Positions 20,940-34,136 of a stretch of DNA of 64,000 nucleotides are shown here, one piece after another. Where the stretch lies: positions 91,511,890-91,575,889 of the forward strand of contig JAVMKO010000003.1 of the NCBI GenBank assembly GCA_032164245.1, given 5' to 3'. A program made the translations under genes and the position numbers. Each line of letters begins with the position of its first letter. Position 1 is the stretch's first letter. This DNA is from Sternotherus odoratus. Lineage: Eukaryota > Chordata > Testudines > Kinosternidae. The notes beneath the pieces are model-generated. The model was given only the letters and a program-made list of their open reading frames with translations, was not told the origin of the DNA and searched no databases.

Positions 20940-23885
20940 ATTTCCAGCACTTCAAATAACCTGCCAATCAAGCTGGAGTTCTTATCTTCTTATATATCAT
21001 TATTAATGACAGGTTCTGCAGGTCAGTTTAGACACCGAGGGACACCTGTGCAACCAGTTGCCATCAAATTACATACCCTCTTACATCTGCGTAACACCCA
21101 TGGCCTTCGAATTATCCCCTCAGTGACATCTACAACCCGACTGCCTTTGATGGCTTTGCACACTGGTGGCTGTCTAAAGTTTAGTAAATCTTGCCCTTAT
21201 GCACTGATCCTGCACTAAGTCAATGGGAGTTTTGCCACTAGTGCCAGTGGGAGTAGGATTGAGTCTTTAATGTGCAAGGAATAGAATCTAGAGCTCCCTG
21301 AGTTGTGTTGACTCTGCAGAGAGAATAGGAGTGGAAAATCTGTAAAAGCTTGTGGGGTTTTTATCACTAAAATCTGTGTGTGTGCTCTGAATTCGCACAG
21401 GAAGCAGGACTGTTGACCAAGAAGGTGGCAGTTCTACCTAATCACTCTGCTGAGTAGGCCAGCCCTTTCACATTTCATAATGAGAAATGACTTGTCTCAA
21501 AAGAGAAGTTTTATCTCTGTCTTAGTAATAAACCGAGTTTTAGATTTACAGCCTGTGGATTTCTGCACTGGAGCCTCCCAAACATGGGCACATTTCTCTG
21601 TGTCCATCTGGGGTCCAAATCTAAATCCCCAGTTGTGATGGATTCTATTGTTAATATTGTCGCTGTAATCCTGTCATATTAGCCCAGATTTTACACAGTT
21701 TTGTTCCTGCTAATGTGTTTCTGAGATTTTGACTTTGGATAGCGCTGCACTCTCAACAGAGGGATGACTCATGCATCTGGATTTTGCATCAAAAATACAC
21801 ATTCTCATTTGTATGGAACCCATTCAGAAAATTGCCTGAACTGTTTTTCAAAAAAGAGCTGGTGTATTTTGATGCCAAAAGATATACATTCATTTGTCCT
21901 TATTTCGGGTTGCAGGAAAAGACATTGATACAAAGCACATGCTAAATCCCCTCTGCAAAATGAAGAAAATATTTTTGACTACATTGAGTTTTTAACCTAC
22001 TCTATTGAACTTACAAATACTATAGTTGGGATGCAGGCTAAAGTGATGGATTCTCAGCAGGTTAAGGAACATATTGTGTTCCTTTAAAGGAAATGTCTTG
22101 TGAAGATAGAGGCTTCTCTGTTTTCTTAGTTTTGTAAGAATCAGGCTATATCCCTATGTATCCTATGGCAAATTCATGAAAGAAAAGTCTGCAGGGGAAT
22201 AGAGATGAACCTAATTATCTAACTACTGCCTGACTCTACAGACCTATATTGCTGAGGTGAACACTTGGCCCCACTGAAGTCAGTTGAATATGCTTATTAA
22301 ATTCAATGGGCCAAGATTTCACCCCAGATGTTTTACTACCATTGTAATGGTTTAAATCCACTGCACAGAAAGCAGTGGGGTTTAAATGCAAGAACTGTTA
22401 GTCAGGTCTGTGGTTTTCAAACTATAACCCAAGGGAGAATCTCAGCTAATTAATTGAATTAAGACTTTTTTAAAAATAGGAGTCTACATCCAGTGCTTTT
22501 CAGCCCCAAGGGGTTCTGACCAGTTGGGTTGGGTGCATTACCAGAACCCTGTTGTCCAATAATCACAGCTGGGGGAAAAAAAGGTGAATTTGGAATTTTC
22601 AAAGAGGGTGGGGAAGCTAAGAAATTCAATGGGAATTGAACATGTAACTCCTTTAGATCTCTGAAAATCCCAGTCTAAAAGCTAAAATATGCACCTTTAT
22701 GGGTTTTTTTAAATTTAAGAATGAATCTTACATTTTAAATGGCTTTTAAAGTTAAATTTTTTGCTCGAGTTATGGGGCACTTTGCCAATTCTAGAAAGAA
22801 CCAAATCTCCCTCACAGTTGTGGAACTCCCCCCCCCCTTTCTTTTTTAAATCCAAAGGTGTAATTTTATAAGACATTCATCTCTAGTCCATCATATTGCT
22901 TCTTCCAAAGCAGGCTTGTCCCAACAGGGCATTGCATATTTGAGTAACAGGTGACACTAGAGCTCCATGTGGAAAGTTTTACTGCCAAAAAACACAGTTT
23001 AATCAATCAGATTTTTTTCTGTGAAAATGTCAATTCTGATGACAAAAAATGTGGGTTGGTTTGTTTGTTTTTGTTTTTACCATGGGAAATTTTCGAACTA
23101 AAATGTTTGGTTTGAATTGCCATATCAACGTAAAATGTTGTTTGGTTTAGTTTGGGTGTTTTTTAACCAGAGAACTGTAAGAAAATTACATTTTAAGTCT
23201 GAAATGATTTTTTTTTTCAAAATTGTTTCAAAATCCTGTATCATTTCAAAGGAATTAATTTAAATGGCAATTCTCCCAGGAAGTACAGTAGATTTAGCAC
23301 CAGACAAAACAAGGGAATATTACAAAAGATCAAGGGGGTCATTTAGGCTCAAAGGATTCTATTTAATTCAAACCACATAACACTCAGTTGTGATATCATT
23401 AAAACAAATACTCCAAAAGAACTGTCCCTCACCCTCCCATATCAAAGGACTGACATCATTTCTGCATATTGTATTGATAGAATTTTCCATATTCTGTGCA
23501 AAGGTCAAATGTGTTAGTAATGAAATCCAGCCTGGAAGCAGGCTGTGTTCCAAGACACCACACCACATCCCAGCATGGATCTTTTTGCTTTGCATAGAGG
23601 GTCATAGAAAGAAATTGGGCCTTTATTTTTAGTTTTTTTATAGCTATTTGGTTCACCTGTCCTTACTGTAGCTGTATGGGTCTATTCCTTTCCTCTGATC
23701 AAACCCACAATATTCTTTTCATCTTATCTTAAAAAAATTAAAGAAAGGCAGAGAATGCACATCAGATGATTTTGCCCACAGACCACTGCTGTAGATTCCA
23801 AGGGAGGCTCCTGATGGCCTGTCCGTCTAGGTATTTAGGCTGCACTTGTCTTTATGGTGTCTGAGCACCTTCCAGAGATTACATA
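20940..23885. other. No gene recognised
   Basis: Mostly unique AT-rich sequence. A phrase near 21195-21265 (CTAAGTCAATGGGAGTTTTG) belongs to a dispersed ancient repeat type. No exon or RNA gene was recognised. Confidence 0.5.
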
Positions 23886-23887
23886 TA

Positions 23888-24186
23888 CAGTAGACTCTCG
23901 ATTATCCAAGATTGGATTAACCAGGATGTGGATTAACCAGGATGTCAAAAAAATTACACGCAACTCACAGGGCCGGCTCTGGCTTTGCTGCCGCCCCAAG
24001 CACACACACAAAAAAACCCCATCAGGGTGCAGGGCAGCCAGTGAACCAACACCCCCTCTCCCTGGCACAAGATGGCTGGTGAATCAACCCCCACTACCCA
24101 TATTTCCTATGGATGATGATTATCCAGGATTTTATTAACCAGAATTATTTTTTTCCCTATCATCATGGATAATCGAGAGTCTACTG
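23888..24186. mobile_element. pogo/Tigger MITE
   Basis: The termini CAGTAGACTCTCGATTATCC and GGATAATCGAGAGTCTACTG are perfect inverted repeats flanked by TA (23886-23887 and 24187-24188). The terminus is shared with the element at 19817. The centre contains CAGGGCCGGCTCTGGCTTTG then CTGCCGCCCCAAGC, which resembles a hAT terminus, so a hAT fragment may be nested. Confidence 0.9.
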
Positions 24187-24188
24187 TA

Positions 24189-26599
24189 CTAAACAGACAT
24201 TCACTTCATTCTCTCCTCCTTCCATTGCTCTGTATTTTAGAGGCTCCAGGCTTTTTTTGACCACAAGGATTATTGTGGATGTTGTTGGCACTGCTCTCCC
24301 CTCCAGCCCACTAGGTAGAGAAGGCCAATGGATGACTTTTTATAAATGGTGGAATAGTACAGTGGTGGATTAGCCACTGGGCCAAGAGCGGCTTATTCCC
24401 AGAGGCCCAAGGGAATATTATGGTGGCCCTCAGAAAAATGGGCCCCTGTGCCCCCACCCGCTCTGACTGCCCAGTGTTTCTGCTGGGGGAAAGGGGTCAG
24501 AGAATAGGGGGGCTTGCCCAGCTCTGCCTGCCCGACACTCCTGCCTATAATTGGTTCCCTCAGTCATTATTTGTATTTCCTTTTCTAACGGTGTTAAAAC
24601 ACACATATAAGATATGTAAATACCACAGTTTACAAACACACCTATTACATGCTTATGGTAGAAGGCTAATCCTAGTTTTCTTAGTTACATGTAACCGCTG
24701 AACAAACAAATATTAAACACTAAACCAACAGCTTCCATGTTTCATCCCAGAGTTGCAGGGTGTATTTCTGAAGGATCCACAATAAGTTTACGAAGTACAC
24801 TAGGGACCCATTCATGTTATGCTCGCCATATGTGGAACTCCTTTTGATTTCAGTGGGAGATTTGTATGCAGATGGATTTTGTAGAATGTGAACTTAAGCA
24901 TGTAATTTATTACTGAGCATTTTTTTCTTTACTACCAGCAAATTGCCTTGGGTTGAATGGATCTTGACTATAGTGTTCTAACCCACTCACAACTTCTTGT
25001 CTTTTTTATAATAGTGAATTTTTTAAACATATATAATAGAGATCAGAAGTTAACTGTCCATTCTCTTTATATAAATCTAAGCTAAAAACAAGCTTGTGGG
25101 TTTTGGCAGCAAGTAATGGTCCACTTTTGTAATGTGCAGAGATAGGAATGGACAAACCCTGTGGAGTTTGAGGGTTTGCAAAGCGGTTAATTTTTTATTT
25201 GCAAAATTAGTGTGAATTCATGAAATACATGTTCCTGTCATTTAAACTCCTGAGGGAGAGTTAGATTTTCTAAATGGAAGTCTGCGGTCTTACAGTAGGG
25301 ATAGATCTCCCTGCTGGTCCCCAGCCTAGCCTGATGCAAGAGTGAATGTTATAGTATGTATCTTTGTTTTGTTTTTTTTCTTCAATAGAACCTTTCATGT
25401 GCCTCCTATTTCTTTTCAGTTTTTTGCACTGAAAGTTATTTTTTTTAATATTTTTCTCTTTTTCCTTAACAGAACATAAACCCAATACCATTAAAATTCA
25501 AGCTGAACTTTTGAACCTATGATCTTTGAGGGTTCAAAATTAGACTAAATGAATTTGCCCAACCTGACTGAAAGTGCATTTGTCAATATCCACATTAATA
25601 GTATCAGGACTAAAATAGACTGGAGAAGGTTTTAGTCTGTGAAATACATTAAGTCTAAAAAGCACAGCGAAACATATGGAAACAAATAACACTTTCAGGC
25701 AAGAGGAGTATCTGTCATGTCATTTTTATTACTATTCAGTTGGCAGTGTGTAAGCTCAGCCATAAAGACTTCCCTTTCATTTATACCTAGTTTCAGAGCC
25801 AAGTAGTTACAAGGCAAATTTATTCTCAATACTTCGGCTTTGAAACAGAATGATCATAGTATTAAATGGATCAGATGCGATCAAAATGTCAAGATACTCA
25901 TAAAAAAATCATTCACTAATTTGGATTATTGTATCTTGTTCAGTGGTTTTGATGCTTCAATACATGGTGGGTGAGGGAGAAAATAATTATTTGTAGTCAC
26001 CTTCCATTTCAGACTGAAACCAGTAACTGTCCTGACAGTAATACTGCTGCTTCGGGGGAGAAAATCCACAGATGTCTTCACCTTGAAAATGCACACATGT
26101 CACTATGGCTCATGTCATGGTATCTGCTGCTGGCCCCTGGAGCCTGGAAGATTCTTTACTGTGTCTATTGCTCTGCGCTGCTGTTATAATTTACATTTTA
26201 AAAAGTAAGTAATGTTGAATTCTTTTAAGGAGGGTAGTATGAACACAGAACTGGCTGCCAAGAATTCCTAAGGGCTAATTCAGGTACTAATGATACGGAC
26301 ACTCTCTATGGCCTTGAGAGAGAGTCATTTCAGACTAAATTTTCAAAAGTGTCCAGGAATATTAGGTACCCAGACACCCCAAACCTGGGCTTCAGAAATG
26401 CTGAGCACTCACAGCTTCCAAAGTTCAGAGGTTCTGAGCACCCAAGAACTGAGAAACCCAAAATTTCGGAACACTTTAGAAAATGTAGGACTTGTATCTT
26501 TCTGCCTCAGTTTCTACATCTCTCTATTTCACGGGGGCAATATATGGATTATTCAGTGTGGGCAGTGCTTTGAAATTCAACAGTACTAAGTGCTAATTA
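24189..26599. other. No gene recognised
   Basis: Non-coding. CAGTGGTGGATTAGCC near 24360 resembles the hAT terminus at 36631, with no partner end found. MIR-like wording occurs near 26330-26590 (TCTTTCTGCCTCAGTTTCTA). Confidence 0.4.
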
Positions 26600-27265
26600 G
26601 AACTTAAGACTGGCCATACTAGGTTAGACCAATCATCAGTCTAGCTCAGTAGTCTGTCTTCTGACAGTGGCCAAGGCCAGATACTTCAAAGGGAATGAAC
26701 AGAACAGGGCAATTATCACCTGATCCAGCCACTATTCTTCAGTCCAAGGATTGGACACCCAGAGCAAGGGGTTGCATTCCTGACCAACTTGGCTAATAAC
26801 CATTAATTGACCTATCCTCCATCAACTCATCTAATTCTTTTTTGAACCCTGTTAAACTTTTGGCCTTCACAACATTCCCTAGCAACAGGTTCCAGAGGCT
26901 GACTGTATGTTGTGTGAAGAAGTATTTCCTTCTGTTTGTTTTAAACCTACTTCCTATTAATTTCATTGGGTGACACTTTTTTTCAACACCATTCATGACT
27001 TTTTAGATCTCTGTCATTGCCCCTCTTAGTCATCTCTTTTCCATGCTAAACAGTTTCTGTCTCTTTAATCTCGCCTCATAAGGAAACTGTTCCATATCTT
27101 TAATCATTTTTGTTGGCCTTCTCTATACCTTGTAATATATATTTTAGAGATGGAGTGTCAAGAAATGCATTGCAGTGTTCAAGGTTATTATCAACACTGA
27201 ATGGTCCTTATTCTCATATTATCTATACAGTCATTTTTCATTCCTCTGTGATACTCATATGGGCT
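26600..27265 (-). mobile_element. CR1 LINE fragment
   Basis: Read on -, this is the C-terminal end of CR1 ORF2 plus the 3' untranslated region. The peptide at 26793-26996 includes FFTQHTVSLWNLLLGNVVKA, parallel to [20 protein letters not shown] in the younger CR1 at 38755. Degraded frames upstream on - correspond to the preceding part of the reverse transcriptase. The 3' terminal repeat is not intact. Confidence 0.8.
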
Positions 27266-27269
27266 GCAG

Positions 27270-28100
27270 ATGCTCATTACAATTGTAATATAATGGAGGT
27301 CCTCTGAATTCTGGGCAATTTGGGTGGTCTTCAAAACCAACCACAGAAACAGGAGTTCCTGAGGCCTCAGTGGAATGCACTCTCCTCAGATAGTTTCTTT
27401 TCAGTAAAGCATAATGAAAGCAGATACCTATTGTTTGTTTCTCCACTGAAATCTACACAAACCAATTTGAAAATATATTACATGAAAGTCTTATAATGGA
27501 TGTTGCTTCTATTTGGAATAAAGTACTTACTGATCCAGATCAGTGTCCTAAACTCAAAGTGAATCTCTTTTAAAATTGGAAAGAGTTCCACATTTTTAAT
27601 TTGTGATATTTAATTAGTGCACCTCTGACGTTCTGGGTTCCATCCAAGATCAGAAGCAGAAGTGTTAAAATCCTTGAGAGTTTGTTCTTACATTATTTGT
27701 AGTTTGAGCAGCAGTAGGAATGACCAAATGATAATAGCCACTTGAAATAAATAGCCCTTAAAGGATTCAGAGATTCAGATCAGATAAAAGCCTAAAAATC
27801 TGAATGCTAACATGAATATTAACAGGGAATAACTCGTTCTTATCAGATCTCAGGCCAAATTGTTCCAGATTTAAAAGATCCTTTTAATGTTTATATTGGC
27901 ATTCAGATTTGTAGGTGTTTATCTGAACAGAACATCTGAATCCTTTGAGTGCTCCCCAACTCCAGTTACTTCATGATTCTGTGATTCTGAGATGGGACAG
28001 AATAGCACAGATCAGATCTAGTCCAAAGTTTCTCCAAGTTCTGGGTATATGTGACAATTTGGGGAATCAGCCTGTACAACTTATGAATTTTGGTTGATAT
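27270..28100. other. No gene recognised
   Basis: AT-rich non-coding sequence without a recognisable element. Confidence 0.5.
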
Positions 28101-28102
28101 TA

Positions 28103-28263
28103 TCATAGAATCTCAGAGTTGGAAGGGACTCAGGAGATCATCTAGTCCAACCCCTTGTTCAAAGCAGGACCAATCCCATTTTTGCCCCATATTCCTAAAT
28201 GGCCCCCTCAAGGACTGAACTCACAACCCTGGGTTTAGCAGGCCAATGCTCAAAACACTGAGG
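28103..28263 (-). mobile_element. Cry-type tRNA SINE
   Basis: The reverse complement of the SINE at 17069: tail TCATAGAATCTCAGAGTTGG, body, then the tRNA-like head with ACTGAACTCACAACCCTGGG (B box) and GGCCAATGCTC. The 5' end of the SINE is clipped at the A box. Confidence 0.85.
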
Positions 28264-28724
28264 GCATGAAGTTGTTAGGAAATTGTTGTATCATGGAATG
28301 CTTCTCCGACTGTGTGCATGGGCTGACAAAACCTAGTATGTACCCAGCAGGCTAGACACAATAAAAAGTATTTAACTCTAATGACTGTGCTGTGACTGGA
28401 CAACAGGTATGTTAAGGAGGTTGCCTAAGCAAGGTTTGACCAAAATTCTCTGCAGGGTTCTAGTCAAGAGAGTGGAAATTCCCAAAGGAGGAGTTTTAAG
28501 AGAACTCATGGGGGAAGACTCAGAGCCACACAGAAAGTTTTGGGCAGAAGAGGGGAAAGTCAGGGAAGGTGAGCTGACCACAGAAGGTCCATGTTTCCTA
28601 ACACCAGCCACGCACTGCAGCAAAAGGATTCTGACCCCAGCCGTAAAAATACTCTGATGTGGTGAGGAAATAGTTCAGTCTGTGTTATTGGTGTTACATA
28701 GGCCCCTGGAAGTAAACTATAGAC

Positions 28725-29035
28725 CAGGGGTCAGCAACCTTTCAGAAGTGGTGCACCGAGTCTTCATTTAGTCACTCTAATTTAAGGTTTTGCGTGCCCG
28801 TAATACATTTTTACCTTTTTAGAAGGTCTCTTTCCATAAGTCTATAATATAGAACTAAACTATTGTTGTATGTAAAGTAAATAAGGTTTTTAAAATGTTT
28901 AAGAAGCTTCATTTAAAATTAAATTAAAACACAGAGCCCCCCAGATGGGTGGCCAGGATCCAGGCAGTGTGAATCCTACTGAAAATCGGCTCACGTGCTA
29001 CCTTCGGCACGAGTGCCATAGGTTGCCTACCCCTG
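28725..29035. mobile_element. hAT non-autonomous element
   Basis: The termini CAGGGGTCAGCAACCTTTC and GGTTGCCTACCCCTG are inverted repeats. The flanks are CTATAGAC (28717-28724) and CTGTAGAC (29036-29043), an 8-bp duplication with one mismatch. No coding sequence. Confidence 0.88.
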
Positions 29036-29043
29036 CTGTAGAC

Positions 29044-30800
29044 TCAGAACACCCATATGACTAGAGTTCTGGGAGTGAGTATGTGTAAGCTATGGGGTGA
29101 ATCTGAAGGGTCATCTAGGCAGGCTATTTGTACGGTTTTAAGCTGAATGGTCCGGTTTTTCAGTGGTTTTGTCTCCCATCCAGCACGGATACAAAACTGG
29201 ACATGATTTTGTCCAGTATCATGCACAGAGAATGTCATTTTGAAGAGTGTGCCACTCTGTGAACTGGTGCTAACAGTGAGCTGGCTGTCGCCCAGAGGAG
29301 CTGGTTTTCCCAATCTGGACTTCAGGTGGGCTGTAGCCAAGCAACGAATCACCTGAGAAGGGATTTGAAGTCACTCAATGGGGACTGAAAGAGGGGACTA
29401 GAACTTTATAAAAAGACAAGGTCTGCACTTAGGCTTTATTTTACCAACCAAGACTTTGAAGGAGGAGAGGAGGGGCTTGAGATCTTGAAAGAACACTGAC
29501 CAATACCCAAAGGGCTCGGAATGGTGAGGACATGGGCGAAGGTGTTACATGCAGATTCTTGTTTTTCCTATAGTTCCCTATATCTCTTGTGCTTTGTCTA
29601 AGAGTAAAGTGGGATTGGTTAAGAAATTCCTCTGCAAAGTCTGTGTCTCACTTGCTTTTAATTGTCACATAGTCTCCAAAGGATGAAACATTAAATCAGA
29701 GGGCCCAGAGCTACAGTGGAACTTAAGGGTGCATGCAATAACTACAGGGGAGTGCTAGCACTAGTTTCAGGGCCTAGGCAGTGGATTATGGAGTTCCATA
29801 TCTCAGTAAGGGGCGATAGCTAGAATGATGATCTTCACTCTGAGACTGTTCCTAGAAGCCTAGAGCTTGAGACAGTGACTGGAGCTGTCCAGAGCCAGCC
29901 AGCCTGCCTAAAAACATGTTTGAGGTTTGAGTCTGTTGCCTTGCAGCCTGGTGAGTGATCTGAAAGTGGAGCTCATCCAGGGTTGTAATAAGCATAAAGA
30001 GAAAAGACAATAGACCATGGGAGCCGGAAAGGAGAGGCAGGGAAGGAAGGAAGGAGATAACAGAAAACAAGAAGCACTCTTGGAAGTGCATTATTTACAA
30101 AAGACTACCTATAAGACATAGGCATAAGTTAGGGGTGATGCCACGTGGCCTGCACAAGAAGCACAAGCAAGAAAGGACACAAATAAACCAGAGTGAAATC
30201 TTCTTGCCCCTTACAAAAGCCTTGGGACAGGTAGAGGAGTAGGAAGCACCTGTCTCTTCTGTTCCTCCTTGAAAAACTGCCACATTCCATGCCCTATCTG
30301 TAACCTAGAGTAACTTCTGTTTGCTACGTGGCCGTGGGAGGAAACTATGGAGTAAGGATCCAGAATGGAAGAGGACAGAACACAGTAAGGGAAGAGTTCA
30401 TTTTCACAAACTCTCCTGCTCTTCCTTGGCTCCACATCTTGCAGTCTGGAACAATTTTTATTGTTTTGGGTCTGCAGATATTTCTAGCGAGGCTGGGCTA
30501 TCTGTCTAACTTACACCACTAAGGGGAAAAAATAGACAGTGAGAGCCTTATCTGTAATCTTCTGATAAGTTTATAGTTCCTATCATAGTTACATAGTCTT
30601 AATGTAATTTATAGAGCTTTAAATCTGGCATGTGTTGGTTTGAATGTAACAGACTTCCCAACAGGCCTTGGTTTATATCTCTTTTACTAGTGATTCACAT
30701 AAGATACCTTCTGCAAACAGAATGCACACAGATGGAGTTCTGAGCAGAATAAGAAGACAGATCTCACCCACCCACGTAATATAGTCCAAACTAAAGGAGA
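29044..30800. other. No gene recognised
   Basis: Non-coding sequence; no well-bounded repeat was recognised. Open frames here (for example 29044-29352) show no known domain. Confidence 0.45.
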
Positions 30801-30804
30801 AATG

Positions 30805-31072
30805 GTGTAGTCTAATGGCTAGACCAAGGGATGGGCCCTCGGGGAGCCTGGATTCTATTTCCAGATCTTCCATCATCTTGAAGTGTAACCTCGGACAAGA
30901 CACTTCATCTCTTTGTGCCTTTGTTTTATCTCCCATCCTTTGTCTGTCTGTCTATTTACACTGTGTGCTATTTGGGAAAGGAACGGTCTCTCATGATGTG
31001 TTTGTACAATGCCTGAAACAATGGGACCCCCACCTTAGCTGGAGTTTTCACCTACTGCAATACAAATGATAA
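30805..31072 (+). repeat. MIR/CORE-SINE-like element
   Basis: In order: GGTGTAGTCTAATGGCTAGA (tRNA-like start), TTCTATTTCCAGATCTTCCA, CTCGGACAAGACACTTCATC, TTTGTGCCTTTGTTTTATCT, then a 3' part with GTACAATGCCTGAAACAATG and TGCAATACAAATGATAA. This follows MIR-like SINE architecture with a sauropsid-type 3' end. Confidence 0.65.
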
Positions 31073-31379
31073 TTGTCCCCATTACTGGGGGGGGTGGGGG
31101 GTTGCCTTTTTTAAATTTAAACATCAATAACCTGCCTACCTTCTAGTTTCCTCTGTTCCAAAGACATTTTTCAAACTTCCTTGCATCCTGGTTAGAGCTA
31201 GGACGACCCAACTAGCAGGATGAATCCGCACCTAAGGTTAGAGTTGAGGCTGCTGGAAAACAAGAATTCCATGTTGTGAGAAATTTTAAAATGTGTTTCT
31301 CTTCCAATGTAGAATGAAACCAAAACCTTTTGAAATTGTTTGCAAAGTAGCATGAGAATGAGAGACTTTCCACAACCAA

Positions 31380-31650
31380 TTCCATGCTATAATAGTTAAA
31401 AGCTTCGTAGTTATGACATTCACCTGACATTGGGAGACAGAGATTCAAGTCCCCAGTCTGTCTCACTCAAAGCAGGGACTTGAGCCTAGGTCACCCACAT
31501 CTCAAGTAAGTTTGCTTAGCTCTGGGCTATAAAGTCAATATCTCTTTCATGCTATCTTGTGTTGGAGTTGTTCCACTCTAAGTATGTAATTAAATATTCA
31601 CTGAGCCAGAAAGACGGTCTGACTCTGTAGCCTAGTGGTTAGAACACTGG
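31380..31650. repeat. Interspersed repeat with internal inverted symmetry
   Basis: GAGATTCAAGTCCCC and AGGGACTTGAGCCTAGG are near reverse complements. TAGCCTAGTGGTTAGAACAC near 31628 also belongs to this tRNA-like repeat type. The family name is not recalled with certainty. Confidence 0.4.
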
Positions 31651-31989
31651 AAAAAATATTTTAACAGTGCTAGTTAAAATAACTCTGAGACGGCATGATT
31701 TCTTGAATCTGCCACATTGTTACATGAAGGTTTTTAAAACCCCAAAATCTTGGCTAAATTCCAACTTGAATTATTGCATTCTGCCCACCTAAAGCTTAAA
31801 TGGAGACATTATTTTTTACTTGGTGCCTCCTCCTCTTCCTCTCCTGCTTTCCCCCCAAAATCTGTGTAACATTGCTGATGAAGTTAATTAGATGTGTTTC
31901 ACACCTGGGGTGAGTGTGTTTCAGCTGGCAGAGAGTTGTCACTATAGGCTAAATTGCAGCTATGTCATGAGCCCAGAGTAAGGGGCTGC

Positions 31990-32305
31990 CTGAGACTACA
32001 TTTACATGAGGAGCTAGGGGTGTGATACCAAACTTACGTAGACATACTTACACTAGCTCTCCTAAGGTAGCATGCTAAAATAGTCGGGTAGCCATGGTAG
32101 CAGAGGCAGTGGCCAGCAGTGATGCAGGGTAGCCATGCTGATTACAAATGTGCCTGAATCCTCTGGGTACATACATGGGGCGGCTAGCCTGCACCACCAT
32201 TCACCACTGCCCCTGCTACCTCAGCTACACTCCTATTTTTAGCAGTGCAAGTCTGTCTATGCAGGCTGGGAATCGCACCCCTAGCTCCAACTCTAGGCAT
32301 GGCAT
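31990..32305. mobile_element. Palindromic Harbinger-type MITE
   Basis: GAGGAGCTAGGGGTGTGATA near the left and the reverse of it (CGCACCCCTAGCTCC) near the right. GTAGACATACTTACACTAGC pairs with AGTGCAAGTCTGTCTATGC. The whole element is a diverged palindrome of about 300 bases. The class is inferred from similarity to remembered turtle Harbinger MITEs; termini and TWA duplication are not resolved. Confidence 0.5.
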
Positions 32306-32309
32306 GAGA

Positions 32310-33994
32310 GGGGGACTGTCTCTCAGACAGAGGGAGCAAACTGTGGTGGTGTGCACCATACCATGTGTTTAGCATACATTCTACTCATACTGCTGACAAA
32401 CAGGGCTCTGCCCCATCCCCACCCCAACGGCCCATCTGTGTGAGGGAAAATGTAGCTGCTGTGCCCTCCTGCACATACAATTAACACACTCAGGAACACA
32501 AGGGCCTTTTGTGATAGCCAGGCCACAGTTTAGCTCGCTACATAAGGCCCAGTTCTTCAGATCTCATATAAGTTGTTACTGAGGCAAAATTCTCATTATC
32601 CCAGAGTATGAGCATTTCATTATTTCACCTACAAAGCTCAATACTTCAGAATGGCTTCATCTTGATGTGAATAACAGACTAACTGCAAAATGTAAATGAC
32701 TGTAATAAATTATTGCAAGAAACTGATTTGTACAGCAGAAGTATCAGCCTGTTCTTTCCTCATGCTCACGGTGTTTCAGTAATACACACAACATCTCCCT
32801 ATGGGAAGTAATTTTAACTATACCAACCAAATTATGTATGTAACAGCTGTTCCTGTTACAAGTGATTTAATTATGAAAAAAATTGAACTAAAAATATGTG
32901 ATTTAACTTTATTATTGAGGATTGCAGCCCTTGCAGCTAAGAGAGGAAAGGTCACAAATTCTCATATTACGGTCCATCCCCTGAAAATGGTTAGCATTTC
33001 ACAAGCTCCCTCTAAGTGAAGATATTGCTCCATAATCCGACGAGTTCTAGAAAGTACAGGTTACAAGAATCTGCATGCACCACTGACGCTATACTGGTCT
33101 GTGTTCTTTTTCTGGACCTTTGAGTCTTATTGGATCACAGTGCACAAAATACAGCAAAGAGCACAGGAAATTGTGAGTGTTGGTAACTGAATTGCAAGGA
33201 TGTGTTAGGAGGAAACCATTTCAGGGCCCTATCCAGGAAGACTCCACCCAAGTCCTTGATGTATGGGAATTTCACCAGAGCCTATTTAGTAAAATGAAGT
33301 TAAATATTATGAAGGATTTGTATGGCATTTTCTTTTAAAATAATTTAATTTCTCATTATCAGCAATTAACAAAGGATTTGTCTGTACACGAGCTTCTACC
33401 AGTTTAATTCAACTGATGCAAACTTCTGTTTGGACACTTAATTTGGTTTGGGCAACATGAACCTGGTCGTGAGTGATTAAATCTAACTCAAAATTAACTG
33501 CTCAAATAGAAATAAGGGTGCCACACCAGTATATATAAGTGGTTCAATTAAATCCGTTTCAATTCACATTTTTAGATCTTCTTTCATATGTCACAAATCT
33601 ATATCTAGATTGTTCAGCCAGCTAACTGCTGCATCATTAAGGGTACTGAGATTTTACCCTCCAGTCTTCTGATTGTGCACGTCTCCACCTCATGTTTGAC
33701 CATTTGCATTGCTGCTCTGCAGTCAAACCGTAACAACTAAATCTCTGCATTGTGGCAACCAATCTGGCCATTCCAGTCAGCAGCCTGTTAAGCCTCGTCC
33801 AGGAGCTGCATCCCAGGTTTCAAACAGGTGGATGTAAATTAGGATTTGTCAACATGACTGTCTCTGTAACCCAGAGTTGCTGCCGCAGTGTGAGGATGTA
33901 GCTCTCAGCCCTGATGTGCCATTATTCTCCTGCTGGGCCTGTCGAACTGGATGTAATTGCACAAATGCCCATTGCAAATGGATGTTGCAAAGTC
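32310..33994. other. No gene recognised
   Basis: Non-coding sequence without a recognisable gene or bounded repeat. Confidence 0.45.
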
Positions 33995-34004
33995 ATTTGT
34001 GGCC

Positions 34005-34126
34005 AGGGTGACCAGATGCCCTGATTTTATAGGGACAGTCCTGATTTTGGGGTCTTTTTCTTATGTAGGCTCCTATTACGCCCCACCCTCTGTCCTGACT
34101 TTTCACACTTGCTGTTTGGTCGCCTT
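34005..34126. mobile_element. Short 122-bp MITE (copy 1)
   Basis: Ends AGGGTGACCAGA and TTTGGTCGCCTT are inverted. It is flanked by a perfect 10-bp duplication ATTTGTGGCC (33995-34004 and 34127-34136). A second copy is at 58251-58371. No coding capacity. The duplication length would suit a Mutator-like or an extended hAT target; the superfamily is open. Confidence 0.8.
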
Positions 34127-34136
34127 ATTTGTGGCC

